DNA of 64,000 nt from Modestobacter sp. VKM Ac-2982 (GCF_026967935.1 NZ_JAPVBL010000003.1:558001-622000); one strand, 5' to 3'. Counted from the first letter of the stretch, positions 1 to 10,128 are shown. Translations and numbers: made by a program. Notes: generated by a model not told the origin, from the sequence alone.

Positions 1-22
1 GTCACGACTAGCCTGTCTCACT

Positions 23-1564
23 GTGGGGAGGCATGCGGCGCCGTTCGGTGAGGGAAGTCCGTCCGAGGCGACCCCGAGCCCGGGTCGTCGGCGTACCGAC
101 CCCGCTGTCCAGCCGCCCGACGAACCCGGTCGCCAGCACGAACAGCCGAGCCTCTCGGCGCCCCGCGCGGTGACCCCACGCCCACCCCAGGGCCCCGGGC
201 CCGACAGCGACACGGCGATGACGCTGCCGCGGCAGAGCCGGGCCGAGCGCCGGCGGGAGGGCCTGCTGCCTGCGGGGGAGGACCCGCTGCTCCGCCGCCC
301 GGCCGGCCGGCCCAGCGCACCGCCCCCGGTCGGCGGACGACGGCGGACGGACCCGGCGACCGCCGGGGGTCGTCCGGCGGTCGCCGGTCCCCAGACGCCC
401 GCGCCGCGGCCGGTGCCGCCGGTCTCGGGCCCGTTGACCGCCGCCACGCCGGCCGCACCCACTCCGTTCAGCTCCTCGCCGGCCATCCCCGCCGTGGAGC
501 CCCGCCGCACGCCGCCGGCGCCTGCCCGCCCGGCGTCCGGGCCCACGGATCGGCGCGCCGAGCCGACGGGGTGGCGCGTCGAGCCCACCGGCTCGACGGC
601 GGCCCCGATGACGACGGGCATGCCGACCTGGGCGGCCGAGCCCAGCGCACCACCGGCGGACGTCACCCAGCGGGTCTCCGGGGCGGTGCCGGAGGAGTCG
701 GCGTGGACCGCCGTACCCGCCACTCCGGCAGCGCCCGTGGCGCCCCTGCGTGCACCACAGCTGCCCGGGCGGGGGAGCAGCGCCGCCGGGCGCGCGCCCA
801 CGCCCACCCCGGCCGTGCCCCGGCGTGCCGACGTGCGCACCCCCCCGGCCGAGCCGGCACCGGAGCAGGGGCCGCCGTCCGGTCCGGCGCGGCGGGCCGT
901 CGACGTCCCCGTGGGTGGCCGGGCCGCCGCCCGGCAGGAGCGGCAGGCGGCCGAGGCCGCCCGGAAGAAGGACGGACGGCGCACTGCGCCGCCGGCCCGA
1001 CCCGAGGCCGCGCCGGCGCGCTCCGGCCCCGGCCGTGGGGACCTGCACACCGACGAGGTGCCCCGGGGCCCGCGCCGCGGGGTGCAGGGCCTGCTCGCCG
1101 TCGTCGTCCTCACGCTCGTGGTGCTGGGCGTCTGGACGTTCACCGGGCCCGGTACCGAGGAGACCTCGGCGCAGACCCCGGTGCCGACCGCCAGCGAGGC
1201 TGCGGTCACGCCGGTGCCGGAGAGCGTGCCGGCGCCGGAGGCGGTCAGCGCAGAGCCGGTGGGGGCGGTGTTCGCGCCGGTCACGGTGCTGAACAGCACC
1301 AGCATCACCGGGCTGGCCGGCAGCATCGGCGACCAGTTCGCCGCAGCCGGCTGGGAGGTGATCGGCACCGCGGGCTCGCCGGTCAGCGACGTGGCGACCA
1401 CCACCGTCTACTACAGCGAGGGCGACACGGTGCAGCAGCAGGCCGCTGCTCAGCTGGTCGAGCAGTTCCCGGACGTGACCGGCCCGGTCGCGCGCTACTT
1501 CGAGGTGCCCGGCGTCGCCGACCCCGGCCTCGTCGTGGTCGCCACCGGCAACTGGCGGCCCTGA
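23..1564 (+). CDS. LytR C-terminal (LytR_C) domain membrane protein
   Basis: A 513-aa protein starting at GTG 23. The first ~350 residues are low-complexity Pro/Ala/Arg-rich and probably a disordered cytoplasmic tail. One membrane segment follows at about residues 356-375 (GLLAVVVLTLVVLGVWTFTG), then an acidic linker, and a C-terminal ~85-residue LytR_C-like domain (from VTVLNSTSITGLAGSI) that should lie outside the membrane. LytR_C domains usually occur beside the LytR-CpsA-Psr catalytic domain, which is absent here, so I infer a wall-associated accessory protein rather than a wall-polymer transferase. Only 22 bases of upstream sequence are visible, so an earlier start cannot be excluded, though the short GRHAA opening looks natural. 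The next gene starts 60 bases downstream on the same strand. Confidence 0.75.
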   Translation: MGRHAAPFGEGSPSEATPSPGRRRTDPAVQPPDEPGRQHEQPSLSAPRAVTPRPPQGPGPDSDTAMTLPRQSRAERRREGLLPAGEDPLLRRPAGRPSAPPPVGGRRRTDPATAGGRPAVAGPQTPAPRPVPPVSGPLTAATPAAPTPFSSSPAIPAVEPRRTPPAPARPASGPTDRRAEPTGWRVEPTGSTAAPMTTGMPTWAAEPSAPPADVTQRVSGAVPEESAWTAVPATPAAPVAPLRAPQLPGRGSSAAGRAPTPTPAVPRRADVRTPPAEPAPEQGPPSGPARRAVDVPVGGRAAARQERQAAEAARKKDGRRTAPPARPEAAPARSGPGRGDLHTDEVPRGPRRGVQGLLAVVVLTLVVLGVWTFTGPGTEETSAQTPVPTASEAAVTPVPESVPAPEAVSAEPVGAVFAPVTVLNSTSITGLAGSIGDQFAAAGWEVIGTAGSPVSDVATTTVYYSEGDTVQQQAAAQLVEQFPDVTGPVARYFEVPGVADPGLVVVATGNWRP

Positions 1565-1623
1565 CCGACTGCGAGTCGGCCGGCTCGCGGAACACCGAGG
1601 CCTCGCCGTCCGTTGCCGCCCAC

Positions 1624-4464
1624 GTGCGCACCGCTCCCGGGCCGGCGCGGATCGGCTCGCGCCTCGGCGCCCAGCCGGTGCTCGCCGCCCTGATCGTCCT
1701 CCTCCTCGCCCTCCCCGTCCTCGCCGTCGTCCTCGCCGGCACCGACCGGCCTGCCCGGGCCGCCGAGGACGTCACCACCGAGGAGGCCCGGGTCCCCTCC
1801 GGCGAGGGTGCCGACGCCGTGGAGCTGGACACCACGCTGTACCTGCCCGCCGCCGCCGGCCCCGCGCCGGCCGTCCTCCTCGCCCACGGCTTCGGCGGCA
1901 GCAAGCAGTCGGTCGCTGCCGACGCGCGCCGGCTGGCCAGCCGCGGGTTCGTGGTGCTCGCCTGGTCCGCGCGGGGCTTCGGCACGAGCAGCGGACAGAT
2001 CGGGCTGAACGACCCGCGCTACGAGGTGGCCGACGTCAGCACCCTGATCGACCTGCTCGCGACGCGGGACGACGTCGTCCTCGACGCCGCCGGTGACCCG
2101 CGGGTGGGCGTCGCCGGCGCCTCCTACGGCGGTGCGGTCTCCCTGCTGGCGGCCGCCTACGACCCGCGCATCGACGCGATCGCCCCGCAGATCACCTGGA
2201 ACTCGCTGACCACGGCGTTCTTCCCCGACCAGGCCGCGGTCGTGACGGCCGGGACCCCCGCCGCCGTGCCGCGCACCGACGACGCCGGGGTGTTCAAGCG
2301 GACCTGGGCCGGGTTGTTCTTCGGCAGCGGGGCGCTGCCCACCGGCGACGGGCTCCCCGGCGTGGGCGGCAACGGTGCCGCGTCCCCGGCCGAAGGCCTC
2401 GACCCGGCCCTCGTGCAGGCGCTGACCTGCGGGCGCTTCCGGGCCGACATCTGCGCGGCCTACGAGACCGCGGCCTCGACCGGCGAGCTCAGTCCCGAGG
2501 TCGCCGCCGTCCTGGAGCGGAGCAGCCCGGCGGGTGTCCTCGACCGGATCACCGCGCCCACGCTGCTGCTGCAGGGCACCCAGGACTCGCTGTTCGGGCT
2601 CGGCGAGGCCGACGCCAACGCCCGGGGCATCGCCGCCAACGGCACCGACGTGCGGATGGTCTGGTTCGCCGGCGGCCACGACGCCTCGCCCTCCAGCCGG
2701 GTCACCGCGGAGCTGCGGGACGAGGTCGCCGACTGGTTCGACGTCCACCTCAACGGCGCCGACGGCGAGCGCGGCGGCTTCCGCTACCCGGCCCCGACCG
2801 GCCTGGGCGCCGGGGTGGGGCGGGTGCAGGGCGGTTCGCAGGTCGTCACCGTCGACGAGTACCCGGGGCTGGCCGGCACCGAGCCCGTCGCGGACCGGCT
2901 GGTCGAGCTGGCCGGGCCCACCCGACCGGTGGTCACCCCCGCCGGCGGCAGCCCGGCCGCCCTCACGACCGTCCCCGGCCTCGGCTCCGTCGGAGCTGCC
3001 CTGGCCGGGACGACGCTGGAGATCCCGGGGCAGTACGCCGAGTTCGACAGCCCGGAGCTCACCGAGGCCCTCGAGGTGGTCGGGGCGCCGACCACCACCC
3101 TCGCCGTGTCCGCGCCGGACGGGACGGCGACGCTCTTCGCCAAGCTCTACGACGTCGGCCCGGACGGCACGACGACCCTGCCCAGCGGGCTGGTCGCGCC
3201 GCTGGAGCTGACCGGTCTCTCCACCGACCCGGCCGCCCCGACCGAGGTGCCGGTGACCCTGCCCGCCATCGTCCACCGGTTCGAGGCCGGCCACACCCTG
3301 CGGGTGGTCGTCTCCTCGACCGACCAGGCCTACGCCCTGCCCGCGTCGTCGGAGGTCTCGACGGTCGGCCTGGCCGACGGTGCGGCGGTCGCAGCGCCGG
3401 TGGTGCCGGGCGAGGTGCAGGCCACCGCCGGCTCGGCCCGTTGGTGGGTGCTGCTCGCCGTCCTGGCCGCCCTCGGCGCGCTGGGCTGGCTGGCCGCCGT
3501 CCTGATCGGCCGGCGCCGGCGCCGGCGGGTGTCGGTGTCCGCGCCGGACGGGGAGGACGTGCCGCTGCGCTTCGAGGGGGTCACCAAGGCCTACGGGGAC
3601 GGGTTCGTCGCCGTCCGGGACCTCTCCTTCGAGGTCCGCCGCGGCCAGGTGCTCGGCCTGCTCGGCCCGAACGGGGCGGGGAAGACGACGTCGCTGCGGA
3701 TGCTGATGGGGCTGATCCGCCCGACCGAGGGCCGGATCGAGGTGTTCGGCCACGCCGCCAGGCCGGGTGCGCCCGTGCTGTCCCGGCTGGGGTCCTTCGT
3801 GGAGGGCACCGGCCTGCAGCCGCACCTGTCCGGGCGGGACAACCTGACCCTCTACTGGGCCGCCACCGGCCGTCCGCTGGCCGACGCCCACCTGGAGGAG
3901 GCGATCGAGATCGCCGGGCTGGGCGTCGCCCTGGACAAGCGGGTGCGCAGCTACAGCCAGGGGATGCGGCAGCGGGTCGCGATCGCCCAGGCGATGCTCG
4001 GCCTGCCCGACCTGCTCGTGCTCGACGAGCCGACCAACGGGCTGGACCCGCCGCAGATCCACGCGATGCGCGACGTGCTCCGGTCCTATGCGGAGACCGG
4101 TCGCACCGTGATCATCTCCAGCCACCTGCTGTCGGAGATCGAGCAGACCTGCAGCCACGTCGTGGTCATGGCCAAGGGGCAGAAGATCGTCCAGGGCACG
4201 GTGGAGGAGATCGTCGGCACCGGTGGAGCGGTGCTGGTCGGGCTGGCCGATCCGGCCGACACCGACCGGGCGGTCGCCGTCCTGGCCGGGTTGCCCGGGG
4301 TCGGTGAGGTGGAGCGGAGCACGGAGGGCCTGGTCGTGGACCTGGGTCCGACCACCCGTGCGGTCGCGCTGACCGCGCTGGTCGAGGCCGGCATCGGGGT
4401 CGACCAGCTCACCCCGCGCCGCCGCCTGGAGGACGCGTTCCTGTCACTGGTGGGGGAGTCATGA
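1624..4464 (+). CDS. Membrane-anchored CocE/PepX-like hydrolase fused to an ABC transporter ATPase
   Basis: A 946-aa fusion from GTG 1624 (the open frame runs further upstream, but only through the preceding gene). Residues ~18-40 form a signal-anchor helix. Residues ~50-560 are an alpha/beta hydrolase of the CocE/NonD/Xaa-Pro peptidase type: GASYGG nucleophile Ser167, Asp321 in LLQGTQDSLFG, His352 in AGGHDAS, followed by a PepX_C-like beta domain. A second helix lies at ~607-629. Residues ~645-946 are an ABC ATPase: Walker A GPNGAGKTT at 681-689, signature YSQGMRQR from 777, Walker B LLVLDEPTNGLD with Glu802. Two helices place the hydrolase outside and the ATPase inside. The stop overlaps the permease start (ATGA), so the two genes are coupled. 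The transported substrate and the hydrolase substrate are unknown. Confidence 0.85.
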   Translation: MRTAPGPARIGSRLGAQPVLAALIVLLLALPVLAVVLAGTDRPARAAEDVTTEEARVPSGEGADAVELDTTLYLPAAAGPAPAVLLAHGFGGSKQSVAADARRLASRGFVVLAWSARGFGTSSGQIGLNDPRYEVADVSTLIDLLATRDDVVLDAAGDPRVGVAGASYGGAVSLLAAAYDPRIDAIAPQITWNSLTTAFFPDQAAVVTAGTPAAVPRTDDAGVFKRTWAGLFFGSGALPTGDGLPGVGGNGAASPAEGLDPALVQALTCGRFRADICAAYETAASTGELSPEVAAVLERSSPAGVLDRITAPTLLLQGTQDSLFGLGEADANARGIAANGTDVRMVWFAGGHDASPSSRVTAELRDEVADWFDVHLNGADGERGGFRYPAPTGLGAGVGRVQGGSQVVTVDEYPGLAGTEPVADRLVELAGPTRPVVTPAGGSPAALTTVPGLGSVGAALAGTTLEIPGQYAEFDSPELTEALEVVGAPTTTLAVSAPDGTATLFAKLYDVGPDGTTTLPSGLVAPLELTGLSTDPAAPTEVPVTLPAIVHRFEAGHTLRVVVSSTDQAYALPASSEVSTVGLADGAAVAAPVVPGEVQATAGSARWWVLLAVLAALGALGWLAAVLIGRRRRRRVSVSAPDGEDVPLRFEGVTKAYGDGFVAVRDLSFEVRRGQVLGLLGPNGAGKTTSLRMLMGLIRPTEGRIEVFGHAARPGAPVLSRLGSFVEGTGLQPHLSGRDNLTLYWAATGRPLADAHLEEAIEIAGLGVALDKRVRSYSQGMRQRVAIAQAMLGLPDLLVLDEPTNGLDPPQIHAMRDVLRSYAETGRTVIISSHLLSEIEQTCSHVVVMAKGQKIVQGTVEEIVGTGGAVLVGLADPADTDRAVAVLAGLPGVGEVERSTEGLVVDLGPTTRAVALTALVEAGIGVDQLTPRRRLEDAFLSLVGES

Positions 4465-5348
4465 GCCGAGCTGGGTCCGAGGTCGCGGCGGCGCCGCAGG
4501 CGACGGGAGCGGCGGCCGGGTACCGGCCGGAGCGGACGCTGCGGCTGGGCGTCGAGCTGCGCCGTCAGTTCAAGCGCCGCCGCACCCTCGGTGTGTTCGC
4601 ACTGATGGCGGCGCTGCCGCTGATCCTCATCGGCGCCCTGCAGCTGGGCGGCACCGAGGAGGCGGAGGAGAACAGCCGGATCAACCTGGTGGACGTCGCC
4701 TCGGCGAGCGGGCTGAACCTCACGCTGTTCACCCTCTTCGCCACCACCGGCTTCTTCCTGGTCGTCGTCTTCGCGCTGTTCTTCGGCGACACCGTGGCCA
4801 GCGAGGCGTCCTGGGGGTCACTGCGCTACGCGCTGGCCACACCGGTGCCGCGGGCCCGGTTGCTGCGGCAGAAGTGGTTGGCCGCCCTCGTCCTGTCGGT
4901 CGGCGCGATGGTGCTGCTGGTCGTCGTCGCGGTGGTCGCCGGTGGGATCGCCTTCGGCTTCGGCGACGTGCAGACCCCGGTCGGGGTCGCGCTGGACCAG
5001 GGGACGGCGCTGCTCCGGCTGGCCGGGATGGTCGGCTACCTCGCCGTCCACCTGCTCGTGGTGGGCACCCTCGCGTTCTGGCTCTCCACGGTCACCGACG
5101 CGCCGCTGGCCGCGGTCGGCGGGGCGGTGTTCAGCACGGTGGTGTTCGCCGTCCTGGAGCAGGTCGAGCAGCTGGGCGGCATCCGCGACTGGTTCCCGAC
5201 CGCGTTCAACTACGCCTGGACCGACCTGCTGCAGACCCCGGTCGACTCCGGGGACCTGTTCCGCGGCGTGGTCCAGGGGCTGGTCTACTCCGCCGTCTTC
5301 ACCGCGCTGGCCTTCCGCCACTTCGCCCGCAAGGACGTCACCAGCTGA
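4461..5348 (+). CDS. ABC-2 type transporter permease
   Basis: A 295-aa membrane protein whose ATG overlaps the stop of the hydrolase-ABC fusion by four bases. It has the ABC-2 permease layout: an N-terminal cytoplasmic stretch, a first helix near LGVFALMAALPLILIGALQL, a pair around LFTLFATTGFFLVVVFALFF, the conserved region SEASWGSLRYALATPVPRARLLRQKW that couples to the ATPase, and further helices to the C-terminus. It presumably forms the channel driven by the ATPase half of the preceding protein. It is followed by a convergent-end hairpin repeat, so the three-gene block probably ends here. Confidence 0.85.
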   Translation: MSRAGSEVAAAPQATGAAAGYRPERTLRLGVELRRQFKRRRTLGVFALMAALPLILIGALQLGGTEEAEENSRINLVDVASASGLNLTLFTLFATTGFFLVVVFALFFGDTVASEASWGSLRYALATPVPRARLLRQKWLAALVLSVGAMVLLVVVAVVAGGIAFGFGDVQTPVGVALDQGTALLRLAGMVGYLAVHLLVVGTLAFWLSTVTDAPLAAVGGAVFSTVVFAVLEQVEQLGGIRDWFPTAFNYAWTDLLQTPVDSGDLFRGVVQGLVYSAVFTALAFRHFARKDVTS

Positions 5349-5355
5349 CCCCAGC

Positions 5356-5440
5356 GGTGATCAGGTGACCTGATCACCGGCTGTCCCCCTGCACCAGCGT
5401 TGGTGCAGGGGGACAGTTCCTGATCAGGGGACCTGATCAC
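5356..5440. repeat. Intergenic palindromic repeat, family A copy 1 (probable bidirectional terminator)
   Basis: Three nested palindromes between convergent genes. The 5' element (5356-5378) is a palindrome with 11-base arms around one G (core GATCAGGTGACCTGATC). The centre (5381-5416) is a hairpin with perfect 16-bp arms beginning CTGTCCCCC and a GCGT loop. The 3' element (5421-5439) repeats the GATCAGG/CCTGATC palindrome. The same three-part structure recurs at 40729-40812, also between convergent gene ends, with a compensatory T-A to C-G change in the central stem. There is no U tract. I infer a structured bidirectional terminator-like repeat. Confidence 0.75.
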
Positions 5441-5451
5441 TGCTGAGTGGG

Positions 5452-6273
5452 TCAGAGGCTGGCGAGCACGGCCTGGGCCCAGCCCTCGCCCATCGGGGCG
5501 TCGGTGACGACGGCGTTGGGGACGGCGTCGAGCCGGGCCGCCATGCCGTCGACCGCAGCCCCGTTCGCGGTGACCCACAGCCGGCCGACCGCCGGGGCCA
5601 TCTCCAGGTCGCTCACGCTGTCGCCGACGGCCACGGCGTCGGCGGCGGTGAGCCCGCGGCGGGCGAGGTCCCAGGTGATCGCGGCCCCCTTGGAGATCCC
5701 CCGCGGCATCAGGTGGTAGACGTGGGGTGGCAGGGCCTCGGCGTCCAGCGTCATCCGGGCGGTGGCCGGGACCGCGCCGTTGTCGTTCAGCGTCAGCCAG
5801 CCCCAGCCCCGCTCGGCCAGCCAGGAGTCGACCGCCGCGGCGTCGACCCGGCCACGCAGCAGGGCGTCGGCGGAGTGGGTCGCGTGCCAGGGGTCGTGCC
5901 ACTCCAGCCGGCCGCGGTGCGCGGCGGTCAGCGCGTCGACGATCCCGAGCTCGGCCAGCACGTCCATCGGCGTCCGGCCGGCGAACTGTGCGGGCAGGTC
6001 GCCGGTGAGCAGGTGGGTCTCCCGGCCGCCGTGCCAGCTGACCAGCGAGCCCAGCTCGGCGATCGCGCCGTCGACGGCGAAGATCCGCCCGGCCTCCAGC
6101 AGCTGCGCGTGGGTGCGGCCGCTCACCAGCACCAGAGCCACGCCGGCCCGGTGCAGTTCGAGCAGCGCGGCGGCGGGGGAGGCGGTCAGCTCCCGGTCGG
6201 CGGTGTGCCAGAAGGAGCCGCGCGGACCCACCATCGTGCCGTCCAGGTCGGTGTAGACGATGCGAGTGGCCAC
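5452..6273 (-). CDS. HAD-superfamily phosphatase (Cof / HAD-IIB type)
   Basis: A 273-aa HAD hydrolase from GTG 6273, preceded by AGGATGGAG; the 22 extra residues of the longer frame are not HAD-like. Motif I is DLDGT near the N-terminus (nucleophile and acid/base Asp), motif II is VLVSGRT, a later Lys in ISKGAAI and motif III AVGDSVSDLEMA supply the remaining catalytic residues. The C2-type cap between motifs II and III fits Cof-like sugar-phosphate or mannosyl-phosphoglycerate phosphatases; the substrate cannot be told. It is transcribed away from the riboswitch-controlled threonine synthase gene and shares with it a 200-bp divergent region. Confidence 0.8.
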   Translation of the reverse strand: MATRIVYTDLDGTMVGPRGSFWHTADRELTASPAAALLELHRAGVALVLVSGRTHAQLLEAGRIFAVDGAIAELGSLVSWHGGRETHLLTGDLPAQFAGRTPMDVLAELGIVDALTAAHRGRLEWHDPWHATHSADALLRGRVDAAAVDSWLAERGWGWLTLNDNGAVPATARMTLDAEALPPHVYHLMPRGISKGAAITWDLARRGLTAADAVAVGDSVSDLEMAPAVGRLWVTANGAAVDGMAARLDAVPNAVVTDAPMGEGWAQAVLASL

Positions 6274-6315
6274 CGCTCCATCCTGGCGGTGCCGCACCGG
6301 CGGAAGGACCCCGGG

Positions 6316-6321
6316 TAGAGT
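6316..6321 (+). promoter_or_regulatory. Likely -10 element of the threonine synthase transcript
   Basis: TAGAGT matches the actinobacterial TAnnnT -10 pattern. A start point about 7 bases downstream would be near 6328, just ahead of the riboswitch P1 stem at 6335. No convincing -35 is visible. Confidence 0.4.
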
Positions 6322-6334
6322 TCCCCCCGTTCCA

Positions 6335-6459
6335 CTCATCCAGAGGGGCAGAGGGACACGGCCCGCTGAAGCCCCGGCAACCGCGACCTGCGCGTATGCG
6401 CAGCGTGAGGTGCCAATTCCGTCCCGCGCGGCTCGACGGCCCGGCGCGGGGAAGATGAG
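6335..6459 (+). promoter_or_regulatory. SAM-I (S-box) riboswitch upstream of threonine synthase
   Basis: The leader carries the S-box core in order: P1 5' strand CTCATC (6335-6340) followed by CAGAGGGGCAGAGGGAC, GGCCC..GAAGCCCCGGCAACC, a P3 hairpin CTGCGC/GCGCAG (6388-6403), GAGGTGCCAATTCC, a GC-rich P4 hairpin CCCGCGC/GCGCGGG (6423-6450), then GAAGATGAG whose GATGAG (6454-6459) closes P1. This is the canonical SAM-I architecture. The P1 3' strand overlaps the Shine-Dalgarno AGGAGG (6458-6463), 10 bases before ATG 6474, and CC at 6332-6333 could also pair with its last GG. SAM binding should therefore hide the ribosome site and switch translation off. Confidence 0.9.
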
Positions 6460-6473
6460 GAGGTAGTCGTCGA

Positions 6474-7775
6474 ATGACCCTGACCGCTCCCGGTTCCGCC
6501 CAGGCAGACTCCACCGCCGGTGGACAGATCGCCCCCAACCCGGCCCGTGGCCTGGTCTGTCGCAACTGCGGCGCCACCTTCGGGCTCATCGCCGAGCACG
6601 CCTGTGCGGAGTGCTTCGGCCCGCTGGAGGTCGACTACGACCCCGAGCTCATGCGCGCGGTGACGCGCGAACAGATCGAGGCCGGGCCGCAGAACATCTG
6701 GCGCTACGTGGCCCTGCTCCCGGTCGGGCACGACCCGGCCTCCCGGGTCAGCCTCGACCCGGGCATGACGCCGCTCGTGCGCGCCGACCGGCTGGCCGCC
6801 GAGCTCGGCCTCACCGGTGGGCTCTGGGTGAAGGACGACTCGGCCAACCCGACCCACTCGTTCAAGGACCGGGTGGTGAGCCTGGCCGCCACCGCCGCGA
6901 AGAGCTTCGGCTACACCAAGATCGCCTGTGCCTCCACCGGCAACCTGGCCAACTCCGTCGCCGCGCACGCCGCCCGGATGGGGCTGCCCTCCTTCGTCTT
7001 CGTGCCCAGCGACCTCGAGCCGGGCAAGATCACCCAGTCGGCGGTCTACGGCCAGGCGCTGGTGGCCGTCGAGGGGTCCTACGACGACGTCAACCGGCTG
7101 ACCAGCGAGCTCGCCGAGACGGACGAGTTCGAGGACACCGCCTTCGTCAACCAGAACGTCCGGCCCTACTACGCCGAGGGCTCCAAGACGATGGGCTACG
7201 AGATCGCCGAGCAGCTGGGCTGGCGGATCCCGGCGCAGGTGGTCATCCCGATGGCGTCCGGCTCGCTGCTCACCAAGGTCGACAAGGCCTGGCGGGAGCT
7301 GGTCGCGGCCGGCATCGTCGCCGACACCGAGTGGAAGGTCTTCGGCGCCCAGTCGGCCGGCTGCGACCCGATCGCCACCGCCTTCGACAACGGCTGGGAC
7401 GTCGTCAAGCCGGTCAAGCCCACCGGGATCGCCAAGTCGCTGAACATCGGCAACCCCGCCGACGGCCCGTACGCGCTGGACGCCATCCGGCGCACCGGCG
7501 GCTCGGTCGGCCGGGTCGGGGACGACGAGATCGTGCAGGGCATCCGGGACCTGGCCCGCACCACGGGCGTGTTCGCCGAGACCGCCGGTGGCGTGACGAC
7601 CGCGGTCCTGCGGCAGCTGGTGGAGAAGGGGCTGATCGACCCGACGCAGGAGGTCGTCGTCCTCAACACCGGGGAGGGGCTGAAGACCCTCGACCCGCTG
7701 CTGCCGGTGGTCGGCCCCTCGCACCACGTGCAGCCGTCGCTGAAGTCGCTGCGCGAGGCCGGCCTCATCGCCTGA
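6474..7775 (+). CDS. thrC: Threonine synthase, zinc-ribbon type (PLP-dependent)
   Basis: A 433-aa fold-type II PLP enzyme. A zinc-ribbon-like N-terminus has Cys29, Cys32, Cys44 and Cys47. The PLP-binding lysine is Lys131 in NPTHSFKDR; STGNLANSVAAHAARMG and the C-terminal NTGEGLKT are phosphate-loop motifs. Threonine synthase converts O-phosphohomoserine to threonine. Many actinobacteria carry a shorter ThrC without the ribbon in a hom-thrC-thrB operon, so this may be a second copy; being alone behind a SAM-I riboswitch raises the possibility that it works in sulfur amino-acid metabolism or is a specialised paralogue (cysteate synthase is a known relative). The family call is secure, the exact reaction less so. 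Confidence 0.85.
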   Translation: MTLTAPGSAQADSTAGGQIAPNPARGLVCRNCGATFGLIAEHACAECFGPLEVDYDPELMRAVTREQIEAGPQNIWRYVALLPVGHDPASRVSLDPGMTPLVRADRLAAELGLTGGLWVKDDSANPTHSFKDRVVSLAATAAKSFGYTKIACASTGNLANSVAAHAARMGLPSFVFVPSDLEPGKITQSAVYGQALVAVEGSYDDVNRLTSELAETDEFEDTAFVNQNVRPYYAEGSKTMGYEIAEQLGWRIPAQVVIPMASGSLLTKVDKAWRELVAAGIVADTEWKVFGAQSAGCDPIATAFDNGWDVVKPVKPTGIAKSLNIGNPADGPYALDAIRRTGGSVGRVGDDEIVQGIRDLARTTGVFAETAGGVTTAVLRQLVEKGLIDPTQEVVVLNTGEGLKTLDPLLPVVGPSHHVQPSLKSLREAGLIA

Positions 7776-7779
7776 GGGA

Positions 7780-7797
7780 AGGCCCCTGCCGGGGCCT
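7780..7797 (+). terminator. Hairpin after threonine synthase
   Basis: A perfect 7-bp stem AGGCCCC/GGGGCCT with a TGCC loop lies 5 bases after the stop codon. There is no T tract, as is usual in this genome, so the terminator call rests on position and stem strength. Confidence 0.55.
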
Positions 7798-7847
7798 GGG
7801 ACACCGCCGCGGCAGCACTCGGACGGGTGTATCGCGTGGTCAGGACC

Positions 7848-7875
7848 GTGACCTGGGACACCCCTGCTGTACCGT
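7848..7875 (+). promoter_or_regulatory. Promoter of the small cold-shock gene, with a ~100-nt structured leader
   Basis: GTGACC (7848-7853), a 16-base spacer and TACCGT (7870-7875) resemble a housekeeping sigma promoter. Transcription from ~7882 gives a ~100-nt untranslated leader, a length typical of cold-shock mRNAs. The leader contains a perfect 8-bp hairpin CGGCCCCT/AGGGGCCG (7928-7952) ending 18 bases before the Shine-Dalgarno GGGAG (7971-7975). Confidence 0.45.
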
Positions 7876-7980
7876 TCCGCGCGGTTCGAGTTCCACGTTC
7901 GTGTTCGGCGGGCGGAAGAGCGAGACCCGGCCCCTCGAGTCTCAAGGGGCCGTCCGCACGCACTGAACGTGGGAGCACAC

Positions 7981-8181
7981 GTGGCACAGGGCACCGTGAA
8001 GTGGTTCAACGCCGAGAAGGGCTTCGGCTTCATCGCCGTCGACGGCGGCCAGGACGTCTTCGTCCACTACTCGGCCATCCAGATGGACGGCTACAAGAGC
8101 CTCGAAGAGGGCCAGCGGGTCAGCTTCGAGGTCGTCCAGGGCGAGAAGGGCCCGCAGGCGGACGCCGTGCAGAACGCCTGA
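7981..8181 (+). CDS. Cold-shock protein, CspA family
   Basis: A 66-aa single cold-shock domain from GTG 7981 with GGGAG five bases upstream. It contains both RNA-binding motifs, [12 protein letters not shown] (RNP1) and DVFVHYSAI (RNP2), and the usual ending [17 protein letters not shown]. It is the standard short Csp that melts RNA structure at low temperature. A second, longer Csp lies at 32781. The long structured leader suggests post-transcriptional control. Confidence 0.93.
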   Translation: MAQGTVKWFNAEKGFGFIAVDGGQDVFVHYSAIQMDGYKSLEEGQRVSFEVVQGEKGPQADAVQNA

Positions 8182-10077
<1,896 letters not shown>

Positions 10078-10128
10078 GTCCACACCGCTCGGCGTCCCGC
10101 TGAGCACTGCACCACCAGCACTGCCCGG

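Noticed and set aside
571-1623. Long open frame running into the hydrolase-ABC fusion from inside the LytR_C gene
   Set aside because: The first part is an Arg/Gly-rich shadow of the LytR_C gene; the natural start of the fusion is GTG 1624.
6274-6339. 22-residue N-terminal extension of the HAD phosphatase
   Set aside because: The extension overlaps the promoter region of thrC, is not HAD-like, and GTG 6273 has a fair ribosome site.
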